DNA of 64,000 nt from Romanomermis culicivorax (lineage: Eukaryota > Nematoda > Enoplea > Mermithida > Mermithidae): contig CAWUHX010000137.1 of assembly GCA_963922205.1 (NCBI GenBank), positions 868,001-932,000 of the forward strand. The letters run 5' to 3'. Positions within the stretch are counted from its first letter, which is position 1, and each line of letters begins with the position of its first letter. The notes beneath the pieces were generated by a model that ran no database searches, was not told the DNA's origin, and saw only the letters and a list, made by a program, of their open reading frames with translations. Below, one piece after another: positions 12,251 to 22,621 of this stretch. The translations under genes and the position numbers were made by a program.

Positions 12251-14021
12251 ACAATAGTTCCTTTCTTAACGTAAATTAAATTCATAAGCTTCGTGAAAGT
12301 AGTTTCCTGAATTTTTTTCTCCCCACCCCTTACTCACAATTTTCTAATCACCAGCCAGCTTTTTGGACAGTAGATAAAGTTTAGAAAGATTCATTTTCCA
12401 GCGTTCCAGAATGTCAAAATCCACGAAAACACTCCAATCAACGATATTTAGATTTCAAGACAGGATGTCTGCAACGGGACTTTTTCTGAAATCTGTTCTT
12501 TTATGCTTAATATACATTAGATCATTTAAAAACAATCTTTTTCGGTGTAATATTGTTATTATTATCTGACCTTAAAACTTTGAAAATTTAATTTTTCTCA
12601 ATCTTTGGTGAATTAACGGCTTTCTGATATTGTATACTAGCCTAATTGACTAATAAAAGTGGGGAAACAACAGGAAAATTTTAGTTAACTCAGTCTGTAC
12701 AATTGCGCACAGAAAGAAAACTTGTGATCAAGAACTTCGATGCTTTGGGTCTTTGCAGGTTTAGATTAATTTAAATGTTTGAATTGGTTGATGTCACAGC
12801 CTTTCTTGAGTTTTCGGGAATTACTGTAGATTTAGGTAGCAACAAACTAAAACTAGGGTTTTTTTTATTTATTTGATAACTTACAGTAAACAAGGTGGAT
12901 AAGGTGATATGTACGAAGGCGTGACAAAGATGTGCGAGAGTGGCGCGTAGCAATTGGACGAAAAAGGTTGACACGAATTAATTGAGAATAACGGTCGTTT
13001 TCGGGTAACGGATGACAATTTGATAAGCAGGGATACGGCTGGTTTCGAAGCCTGAATCCCGTAAAGTATATGGGCAACACAATTGTCCCAAACAAAAAGG
13101 CAAATTGTTTCAAAGTCCAATGGACTGTAAGATGCGAGCGAGCGAAGTCGCGTAAAGAAAAAACCACCGAAAGCAGCGAGCGTAATCGCCTAAAAACCAA
13201 AAAACAGACTCTTCTCCAATTTTCGAGTCGACATCCATGTTTTTGGGGTGTGGTTCCGGAAGCCTGGCTGTGCGTTAGAGTACAGTAGCACCTGCTACGT
13301 GAATTATTTTCCAAATTGTCAGAGGGTTCAAAACATATGAACCCATTTTTGTATTTTGAGGAAAAGTGTTTTTTGTTTTAGAATGTGCCAACCTTTCCGT
13401 TTCCTGCTGAGTAAATTACGAGTGTGAAAATATGTGACAAAAACAAAGTACTTGAAAAATAGTCTGGTTTCCAACTAGGAACCCAGACTCTCGAAAACAA
13501 TAGAGAATACTAATGGATTTCTAATATGGTACATGTGACGAGAAAATGAGGAATAACTAGAATATATATTTTCGCGAAAATTTACACAAAAATTATACAA
13601 ATTTTTACACTCCTTGACATTGAAAAACTCAAAGTAGCTGATAAAATTTTTGTCCTATTAATTAATAATTAACTCTTTGTGTGTTTCTAGAGATGTTGCG
13701 GGAACCTGGAACCGAAATAAGGTCTGAAATTACCAGACTGTTTTGTTAAACCCGGACCCGACATTCTTAGACCTGAACCCGACATTCTTAAAATTTTTGA
13801 CTCGGTTTTTCAATCATAAAAGAAAATTGATTTAATTGAATTCTATTATGTATTCGGATATCAATAGTAAAATGTTAAAATTCAAAATAATAAAATTACA
13901 GCTAATTTTTCAGGACTCATAGTTCTTAATTATGGTTAACGCTCAAATCAAGTTTGATAATCATTATAGAACCTTTATAGATACAGTGAAGTAAACGCTT
14001 CAAATTAAAAGCTTTTCCTCA
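12251..14021. other. No gene recognised
   Basis: AT-rich DNA. A 450-base minus-strand ORF at 12865-13314 overlaps other ORFs in several frames and has low-quality composition, so I do not call it. CGAGCG and CGAAGTCGCG words near 13135-13190 make this patch GC-richer than the rest. Confidence 0.3.
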
Positions 14022-14253
14022 GAATTTATTATTATTTTTTGGTAATCAGAACAGCCAAACAATACCCTGAACAATTATCAACAATTCCGGTCACTGTTCC
14101 CGTCAAACCGTACGCTTTGAAAGATGCCGCCGTTAAAACGAGCGAAGGCCGATTGATGGCGTCATACAAAAAATGCTCACGTCGTTGTATCGGGAAGAAC
14201 GAATCGACATTTTGCGTCACCAGGCCATCGCCTTGCAACCTTAGGCAGAAAAA
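14022..14253 (+). pseudogene. Exon candidate 1 (Cys-containing)
   Basis: Open frame ending at a consensus donor (AAAAA then GTAAGT at 14254). The acceptor could be the CAG ending at 14049 or the CTCAG ending at 14022. It encodes a basic segment with four cysteines (KKCSRRC, then STFC and SPCN) after a PVTVPVKPY stretch. It ends in phase 2, which does not fit the 18.3-kb block directly. Confidence 0.5.
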
Positions 14254-14469
14254 GTAAGTTTTATTTGAAATTCAAGATGCGTTCGGTAAGGACAGACTCT
14301 GAATCTTGGTGCTGAACAATTGCCAAACGTTCCAGCTAATAGAATGAAAAATCTATGTTTCTATTGTTTGTCTTATTCTTGATTTTGTTTGCCAGTTGTC
14401 ATCTGAGAATAAATTTTTTCATACCCGGTTGACGATACTATCTATCTGATTAAAATCATCATTTTTTTA

Positions 14470-14720
14470 TCAGTGTCTTGCCTGTGTCTGCTAAATCATG
14501 GAATTTATCTGACCAAGTGTCAGTTTTGAATTGAAGACTATGAAAGAGAACCATTAAAAACCACTAAAAACATTAAAAAGTTTCCGTTCAGTGCGGAAAA
14601 CTATCCAAAAATTTTCCGCGCGACCCCAAGCGGAAAACAATTTCTGGTCTTGCCCATGTCTGCTAAATCCTCGAGTTTATTTGACCAAATGTCAGTTTCG
14701 AATTGAAGACTAGCAGAACG
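14470..14720 (+). repeat. Direct duplication of about 75 bp
   Basis: Two copies (about 14475-14547 and 14642-14716) share TGTCTGCTAAATC, TTTAT, TGACCAA and GAATTGAAGACTA with a few substitutions, spaced 167 bp apart. Confidence 0.7.
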
Positions 14721-16492
14721 CGATGGCGGAGTATTTGGAAGTCCTTGTGGAATTTTTTCGAAATCGGAATTAAAGATAGGACGGATTTACTGTTTTGACC
14801 GCATCATCCGAATCTGGATTTTGAAAAATTGTTCTATCGGATCTGGACCCAGAAAACCATATTTTTCGGATGTTTAATTATCCGAAAAATTGGAGACACG
14901 CATAAGAGGCTCAATGGATTAATGGCCTGAAAGGCTTTTTGGACTGAATGGGTGGAACAAAATTTTCAAGTTACAACGGCTTGTGGGCAGGGACGTTTTT
15001 CTGAACGTTTCCTCCATGACTTTTGACTATGGCTAGGTGGACTTAACAAAGACGACTCATTTTTTCTTCGATTCTTAAACTTCCGTAGGCAATCTGCGCA
15101 TTGATGATGGTTCAACACGATTTATTTTAATATTGGACCTAAAAATGAGATAGTCAGACTAGTTTTTGCTGATTATCGTGCCAGCATTCTATCCGCTTGC
15201 ATAGTATAGCTACGGAGCGCCAAAGTTCGGTATTTTTACATTTTTTTGGAATTTCTCGGTTTTCACAGTTCAGAAAAGACGTCACTCCGTTGCTCAAATA
15301 TTCATTACACACATGCAAATGACCATGAAGACTAAAGCTTCAATCCCTTTCTTGTCACTTTTCAAGCTTTTTAAAGCATTAAAACGGAAGTCAAAATTAA
15401 CCAAAAAAGTCAGAGCTTTTTCGGGCACTTTCCCATAGGATTCCGCAGAATGACTTTTCTTCATTTCTTTAGCCACTAAGTTGTTAAAAGTTCAGTCGGA
15501 TTTGCATACAATTTTGTTAGCTGCAGGTGTCTGCACATTCTGGGAGTTGATACCATAATGCTGATATAATGTAGATGCAGGAAACATTGGAAACTTTCAA
15601 ATCGCACGAAAAAAATGTAGATTGAATCACAGTTATAATTCCATAGATCTGGTTCATCATCCACATAGGGAAAAGTAGTGAAGGCTAAACCCTTCTACCT
15701 GAGACCATACATGCACAGCATAGAAATTTTTTCGTAGTCTGATACTGCAGTCGGCTGACAGTGACCCAAACATTGTCAATTTTTAGGTATAAAAATGGTC
15801 ATTTTTGAACCAACAAAGAGCAACAAATTTAAACATTTTGCTAAATAAGCAATCATTTTTGAAAAAATAAATTCTAATCCTTCGGTATACATTGGTCAGT
15901 AAATTTCAGCTTTTTCGACATTAAGTGTTCATTCTTGATGGAGAAACGATCGAAAATGTATTTTTTTTCAATGAAGCACAACCAGTTTCCAGAAAAATAG
16001 AGCCAATGTGTGAATGTTTTACAGAAAATGCACATTTTTGATAGAAAATTCGAATTAAAATGATCAAAAATAGTTTTTTCTTTACATTTTGAATTACATC
16101 TTTAAAAGCTGAAGAATTGAATTTTTTTATTTTCCGTGATTTCCCGACTGATATTTCTGGTCCTATCCCGCCACAGTTACATATATCGTAAAATCTGGAA
16201 CATTGCGGTTTTGCTACAAAAAGCATGGAAATTAAGAAAATTTGTATTTTTCGACCATGATGCTGTAAAAACGGTGGAAAAAATTTAATTCACTCGATTA
16301 ATGTTGTAATTTTTCCATTTGAGGCACACACAGGCTCACACAAGAATTAATTCATTTTAAGCTAGATTGATTTTAATTTTTCAAATCGGAAAAATTTGAA
16401 AAGTAATTAACAACCGTTTTATAAATGAGAGACAACAGAATTCTGATTCTAAAGTATCCAGCCAAAAATGAATGCCGGGTGTCGCCTTAGCT
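14721..16492. other. Intronic or intergenic AT-rich DNA, no gene recognised
   Basis: No ORF with protein-like composition and no clear repeat ends. Short ORFs at 15294-15664 and 15921-16226 are AT-rich shadows. Confidence 0.3.
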
Positions 16493-16742
16493 TATAGTCT
16501 GTTTTTCTTGAAATGCTTCTAAATAATAAAAGTGGAAAGCAAGTAGTATTTCAGATTTTCACGATTTTCTAATGAACAATACACGATATAGGTCTGAAAA
16601 TTTCTGAGCATTCCAATCTTACCTTTAACAATTTTTCGAATGAAAAATTTTACGGTAAAAACTCCGTGTAAACGATTTTGACGACAGTATTGATTTGTGT
16701 CACTTTTCTATTTGGAAGCATTTTATAAAAAACAGACTATAG
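16493..16742. mobile_element. MITE family TATAGTCTG, copy 2
   Basis: The left end is TATAGTCTGTTTTTC then TTGAAATGCTTCTAAAT. The right end is TTTGGAAGCATTTTATAAAA then AACAGACTATA. These are inverted repeats of about 35 bp with mismatches. 250 bp long, with no ORF. Confidence 0.85.
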
Positions 16743-17303
16743 AAATTAAAATCTATAAAGAGGAAACCTTTAAAATTTTTACAAAAAATCAGAAAAAATC
16801 TGTATATGTGTAAAACGCCGAAAAAACCCGATTTTTTGTTAAAAAAATATTTTCTAGTTAAAATGGACATTCTAAATCTGTTTGCGTCCTCAGTGGACTA
16901 GCATTGATGACCAGAGCTGCAGAAAAATGAGTGAACATCGAAAACAAACGATTTTTTCATAAAAAAAGGAGTAGAAGTTAAAAAACGCTTAAAATTTTGA
17001 TAAGCTAGTTAGCATTTGATTTGCAAATATTTTTTGATCAGTGTAATCCGAATTAGTCATTAAAGAATTCGTATGCGCATTTCACTGGGGAATATTTACA
17101 AAATATTCTTCAATGCGAATCAAAAGATTCGTTGCGTTTTATGTACAAAAATCAAGGATTCCATAGCGTATTTTTTCAATTGAGCCTTGGAGGTGTTGCA
17201 TTAAAATATAGAATGCCAATGGACGAAAAGAGCATCGATAAAATAAAACTGAACTATTAATCTTTTGAGCAAAGCAAGCTACTGTAAAGGTAAACCTGGT
17301 ATC

Positions 17304-18249
17304 AAGGCGGAATATCACTTCACGCTCTCCGCGTCACGCTACAGTAAAAATAAAAAATGGACCAATCAAAATCGAGCGTGAACTAGCAATTCTACTGTAA
17401 TTTTTGACGCGCCCGCTAGTTTAGAAATTTTCCTATGCTAGCGAACATTGCTCGCACCAAAATGTTAATTTTAAATCATTTTCATTGCGATTTTTTGCAA
17501 AATCATTGTTCGTTCAGCTATTTTAATCAAATGTATTGATAAAATATATCTTTCCGGTGAGTTTAAATTGAAAATTCGTAAAAAAGTGCCGAATTTTTGA
17601 AATTTCCAATTTTCGACCATCTTCGTGCAATCTTTGTGCTTAGCGGCGATATAAATTTAAGATATTATTTCTTTCATACATGTAAGAGGTCCGACCAGTT
17701 GAGGGCGTCAACCGGTCCCCATAAGAGTAGAAAAACGAAAATTGCGAAAATTTTCCCAAAAAGGGCCAGAAAAAGTCACTTTTTCCGAATTTTTTCGAGT
17801 TGGGGTGTCCCGACACTTGGGTATAGGGGTCCGCCAAGTTGGGGGATCCCCCCAAACTACAGATATGATTTTTTGCCTTTCTCTGGTGAAATAAAGCAGG
17901 ATCGATCTTCCAAGTTCCGCCCGGACCATATTATCTTAACCATAATCAAGCTAAAAATCAAAAATATACGTAATATTTGAACAAGAAATCGAAAATGTCA
18001 TAAAATACCAACCTAAAACTATCATTATTTACTGAAAGAATTGATTCAACAAGTTTTTCTGGTTCAAATTATCTATTGCAACGATGAAAAAATTAAACTT
18101 CGTGCAGCGAGCAACGCCGCGGAAATTCAGATTGAATTTTCTACAGTAAACCTTGAAAATTGCTACCGGCGACCGCTTGGTCCTAAACTAGCGGGCTAAT
18201 CGCCATCACGCGCGGTGTCGCCTGCTGCGTGAAGTGACACTCTGCCTTT
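17304..18249. mobile_element. Non-autonomous TIR element, about 945 bp
   Basis: Left end CAAGGCGGAATATCACTTCACG is the inverse (with mismatches) of the right end CGTGAAGTGACACTCTGCC. Further in, GCCCGCTAGTTTAG (17406) pairs with CTAAACTAGCGGGC (18186), and CTACAGTAAA words occur in both arms, so the inverted arms are about 110 bp. A right-end relative occurs at 39190-39215. The interior ORFs at 17597-17980 look like shadows. Confidence 0.65.
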
Positions 18250-18341
18250 AGAAGAACTGTAAGAACTTTGTCTGTTTACAATGCAGGTTTCTTATTGTTT
18301 ACAACTTGTTACATGTATCGTCATTTTCCCTTTTCCGAGCC

Positions 18342-18561
18342 AGCAGTACGGTCGAATTTTTCCATCGCTCCGCGAACCGTACGGAAGCTGGTGTTCCTCC
18401 AAATCAAGAACACCCCGAGCCGTAACTATAGCTGCACATCAATCCCATTTGATCCTGATCGAAGCCAATATCGAAAAATGCCGAAGAAAATACCCGTCAG
18501 CATTTACATGACCAATCCAAATGCTCCGATGCCCCAGCCCAGCGCCTGTATTCGACAAAGA
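18342..18561 (+). pseudogene. Exon candidate 2
   Basis: Open frame encoding SIYMTNPNAPMPQPSACIRQ just before a GTAAGT donor at 18562, phase 0. The SIYMTNPNAP part resembles the SAYMGSPG and SVYMGGPG units of the next exons, which supports one gene. The acceptor is not certain (PAV frame; CAG at 18342-18347 region). Confidence 0.6.
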
Positions 18562-18984
18562 GTAAGTCTATGCTACAGTGTGTCTATCCATGATTGCTTC
18601 ACCAGCATGCTTCTAGTCAAACACTTTTCTTGATCTTATAGTTCTAACCAGTGTTGTTTTCTGCACAGTGTAGACTTTTTAGGCTTCGTGCAGAATTTTT
18701 TTGTGATTTCTGCACTGGTGCAGAATTTTTCGAGTCATGTGTTTGCTCACGTATATTCTTCTATAATGTGTCAGTAATTGATTTTTAACTTTTAAAATCA
18801 ATTATTTTTCTTATCCTATGACTTTAAAATATCTAGTCAAAAAATTATAAATTCCATTAAATTTAGCGTTGAATTGCCCATTTAATTTTCTTTTTTTTCT
18901 ATATTCACTATTATTGTGTTGTAACAGGCACTGTTTTTCCCGTATTCATGCTTTTCGGGGGAAAAATTCAGGAAAAAGAAAAAA

Positions 18985-19150
18985 ATTTTCATTTTGGGGA
19001 TCAACTTTAATAACATTATTATGTATTACCTAGCTCAGGCGCGGCTATCTGTCTACCTTCACTCATCACTTAATCTATTATAGTTTTCATCATTTTTACG
19101 GTAATCTTCAATATACTACCATGATATTTAATGAAGATTCACATTTTTTC
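18985..19150 (-). repeat. LINE tail fragment
   Basis: Contains TATTACCTAGCTCAGGCGCGG, CTACCTTCACT and ATCTTCAATATACTACC words, matching the tail segments at 10890 and 12060. Confidence 0.5.
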
Positions 19151-19354
19151 GAGAAAGATCAATAAGTCAAGTCGGCTAAATTATTGTTTGGTCACGAAGT
19201 GCCGAAACAATAATTTTGTTTTTCATCTTGTTCAGAAAATCATGCCGATCATTTTTCATCTGAGCTGGATTAGCGGAAACGGTTCCTGAAGGCGTGGGAT
19301 GCTGCTGAAGATTGACCGATTTCAACAGAAGAAGTATACGTCATACATGTAACG

Positions 19355-19775
19355 GAGCTCCGAGGTCTGGAGGGGGGGGGGTTGGAGCACTTTTTGGGGC
19401 CGGGGGTCAGTAATTCCCAAAATTTTGGGGGAGGGGTCCCTGAAGGAAAAAAATTCGATTTTTTTCATGAAAAATGTCCGAAAAAACGGTTTAAAAAGTA
19501 GTAATTTTTGTCTAAAAAATGATAAAATATGTACTTATGGCGCGAAGCGCCGAGAAAATTGACGTTTTTGATCATTTTTTGTTCAAAATTTGACATTTTT
19601 CATGAAAAAAATGACATTTTTCAGTATTTTTCCGACTAAAGCTATGGGGGTCCCTAGGGCTACCATATGGCTAGCCATAGGATTGGAAAATCCTGGAGGG
19701 GGGTCGTCCAATGGCTAGCCATATGGTCGACGATTTCTGGAGGGGTCCCATAGCACTTCCGCCCCCACTTACATG
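19355..19775 (+). repeat. Dispersed repeat with CTAGCCATA palindromes, copy 1
   Basis: Carries TATGGCTAGCCATAGG, GGAAAATCCTGG and ATGGCTAGCCATATGG, then a G-rich stretch. The reverse complement of the same set occurs at 38490-38800, including the GGCGCGAAGCGCC-type word and a run of AAAA/TTTT around it. Ends are not defined. Confidence 0.6.
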
Positions 19776-20754
19776 TATGGTATACGTTACCTTGTAATAA
19801 AATTAACATGAATGAACAAGAAGAAGCCTAAACCTAGGAACTAAGTAGTGTAAACTGATGTTAGTGTAAAGATAACTATCTGCCCCAAAGTAACGTGAAC
19901 TACGGTGTATTGACTGCCATTTACCTATTTCATTCTTAATTTTAGGTTTAGGGCGGAGCGAAGCTGAGCCACGTAGGCGGGCGCGTAGGGCCCGTCCCGT
20001 CAGGGGCATCTTCAAAATTAAATCCATTCTGACAGCTGTGCATGAAGTGTACAAAGATGGATGCTTTTTTCTGCATTTACTGATTTACACATCGAAGTTT
20101 ACACTTTGATCCTTACAATGCCTAAACGATTTTTCAAGGTGGTTGGCTGATGGACGGGGGTGAGCAAACTTGCGCGTGTTCCTTTCACGTTGGAAAACCA
20201 GGGCCTACGTTGCCTATACATGCACGCTGTATATACCTTACACATTTAAAAAAATCCAGGGGTCGCTAAAGTCCATAAGTACTACAATTTGCATATTTTT
20301 GACTACTAAAAAATTTGCATAATTTTGCGTGAACTTGTTTCCAGTTGACTTTTTTAATCTGAATTGATCATTGCAGGTGATGAGCTGTCGAAAAATATTC
20401 ATTTTGTTGAGTTTTGGACTTCGTTGCTAAAAAATATTCCGCTCCGTCAAGTCTCTGAACTTTTTGAGGCGATTATTCCTTTCTTAACGTAAAATCAATT
20501 CAAAAGCTTCGCGGAAGTAGTTTTCGGTCATTTCCACTCTTCTTAGTCATATCTCTTCGGCCAAGTTCATGAGAGTTTACGAATAAATTACTGGTTTGAA
20601 AATTTTCCATATAATTCAATTCTAGAGATTACGACTTTTGAACATAAAATTCGAACCAAATTCGTAAAATAAATGTGCAGAAAATTGATTTTCCAGCGTT
20701 GCAGAATGTCAATACCCAAAAAAATTTTGCGGCACTAGCCACCGAAAGGATTAA
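19776..20754. other. No gene recognised
   Basis: Short minus ORF at 19803-20054 has a GC-rich patch (19960-20010) but no recognised motif. Confidence 0.3.
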
Positions 20755-22075
20755 TACTAGTTTATTAGAAAATGTCTCGGTGGGGCAGAAAAAAGAGAAT
20801 ATACTTGCTACTTGGATTAAAGTTGGAAAAAATTCACTTTCGTTATTTTGGATTTTCATTCTTAAAAAAAATTTTCCGTGTCTATCAAAAGGTATATTCT
20901 GCAGCTGAGTGCGTTTTGTCCTTCCCCTGGCAGCAACTACAGTAAAATTTTCCTGTATGAAAATTATACGCACATGACTTCAAATGTAAAGAAATGGTAA
21001 ACCAATAGCACTGTAACTCCCGACCGATTCAAAACTTCTGCCTCTCACACTAGCTGAAAAATGGTGAGGGAAGCATATAGTCATAATCTCGAAATTGAGG
21101 TCGTTATAGTCCTGATGACATTCAAATTATACCGAACTTGAAATCAAACTGAATCACCTTTTTGTTTGAGATTATCTTGAGCTCTAGCTTAGACCCCTTT
21201 AGTGCAACTGGGCGTTGGTTGCTTACGGAGTGAATTCTGTACGATATGTTATATAGAATGAGTGAATTAAACATATATTGCACAATCGATTTAGTTCTAC
21301 TAAGAAGACTTAGTACTGTAGCTTTTTTCTAAAAAAGCTGAGTGGGATTTTATGTGCCACTTTCCCACAGTTGATTCCATACATGTAATTGGGGGGAAAA
21401 CCCCTTCCACAATAAAATCACGAAAATACGCTTGTTTACACCCGTAATAATTTTTCGTGTAAAGTGACTGCGTCCCTCGAATATTCAATGGTCGAAAACC
21501 CCTTCCTCCAAAAATTCACAGGAGTACCCTCATTTACATCGATGATGATTTTTTTGTGTGAAGTGACCGCGTCTATTGAATTCGCTTCGGTCAAAAATCC
21601 TTAAACCAAAAATCCCAGTAACGCTACTGGTTCAATTGAAACGGCAAAAAATTCGGGCACCAATGCTGCAAAAATTATTTTTTTGAAGCGGTATGTTTAT
21701 ATAACAAAATAGTCAAATTTCGTGGTTCCCGGGACTTTGGACAACCATATAATTGAATGAAGGGCATATTTAAAAAAAATTTGCATTTAAGATTGCACCA
21801 CCACGATGCTTAGGCCGAAGTATGGAGGTTGGATATGGCACACCTATTGTTAGACATGGTGGTACTGGAGTGCCTCAAAAAGTGCGTTTTTTGCATGTTT
21901 TGGGGCCCCGAGCACCACTTGCAGATAAATGCGAAATGACAAAAGGCACCCCCTAGTTAACCCCTATGCCCGAAATTATGAAAAAACCACAAGGTTCTAG
22001 CTCTTACTATTTTCGCTGTAGGGTAGGGGGGACATGAACCTTTGGGGCCAAGTATATTATAGGTTGACGCTATCG
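20755..22075 (-). repeat. Dispersed repeat R98, copy 2 (inverted, internally deleted)
   Basis: Reverse complement of copy 3. Its start is at 22075 (GCGATAGCGTCAACCTATAA on the minus strand) and its end at 20755 (CTAGTTTATTAGAAAATG on the plus strand). It keeps about three 98-bp units (21390-21610) but lacks the arm that copy 3 has at 24192-24410, so it is 1.3 kb against 3.3 kb. Confidence 0.75.
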
Positions 22076-22484
22076 CGATTTCTCGTGCAATTCATAGTCA
22101 TGCTTTTGGATTGTTCGCCGAAAAATTTGTTTCATAATATTTGTAAATTAGACTTCAAACTCCAAAATTACTGTTTTCTTCAATTTGAATTAATTAACGG
22201 CTCTAAAAATGTCAGAATGTTCAAAAAAGCTCAAAAACACTTGAATAAAGCGTTTGTGAGTATCTTTGACGCGAAAATACGACTTCGAGAAAATGGGGGA
22301 AAATTTTTGACTCCTTTCCCCATTTGGAGTAAAGGCCCGGGGAAAAACAGTGGTAACCGAAGAAAACCGCAGTACACAAACTTTTTTTGGCTTTTCTGCA
22401 CTGTGCAGAAAGCCGGCTGCAGAAAAAAAAACACTGGTTCTAGCACCCCGCACTTATACTGCGTGTAATTCCCTTTACTTACAG

Positions 22485-22596
22485 TTGCCAAGGCCTGGTT
22501 CCGCCAGTGTCTACATGGGCGGCCCCGGCCCAATTTCCAACCCGCCCGCCAACGTTGGAGCAGCCCCGGTAGCGTACATGGGCCAACCTATAATGG
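22485..22596 (+). pseudogene. Exon candidate 3
   Basis: Acceptor TTACTTACAG ends at 22484 and the donor GTAAG starts at 22597. The exon is 112 nt, entered in phase 0 and left in phase 1, both agreeing with its neighbours. It encodes PGSASVYMGGPGPISNPP and APVAYMGQPIM, two units of the SAYMG repeat. It lies exactly between two inverted R98 copies. Confidence 0.75.
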
Positions 22597-22621
22597 GTAA
22601 GAAACATAACAAGTATACATC

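Noticed and set aside
12865..13314. 149-codon minus-strand ORF
   Set aside because: Overlapping ORFs in other frames, odd composition, no recognised motif or splice sites.
19960..20010. GC-rich patch considered as a tRNA or rRNA piece
   Set aside because: No cloverleaf arms or GGTTCRA-type box. I saw no tRNA or rRNA gene in the window.
22190..22533. Overlapping ORFs of 87-100 codons on the minus strand
   Set aside because: Shadows next to exon 3, in several frames, without motif.
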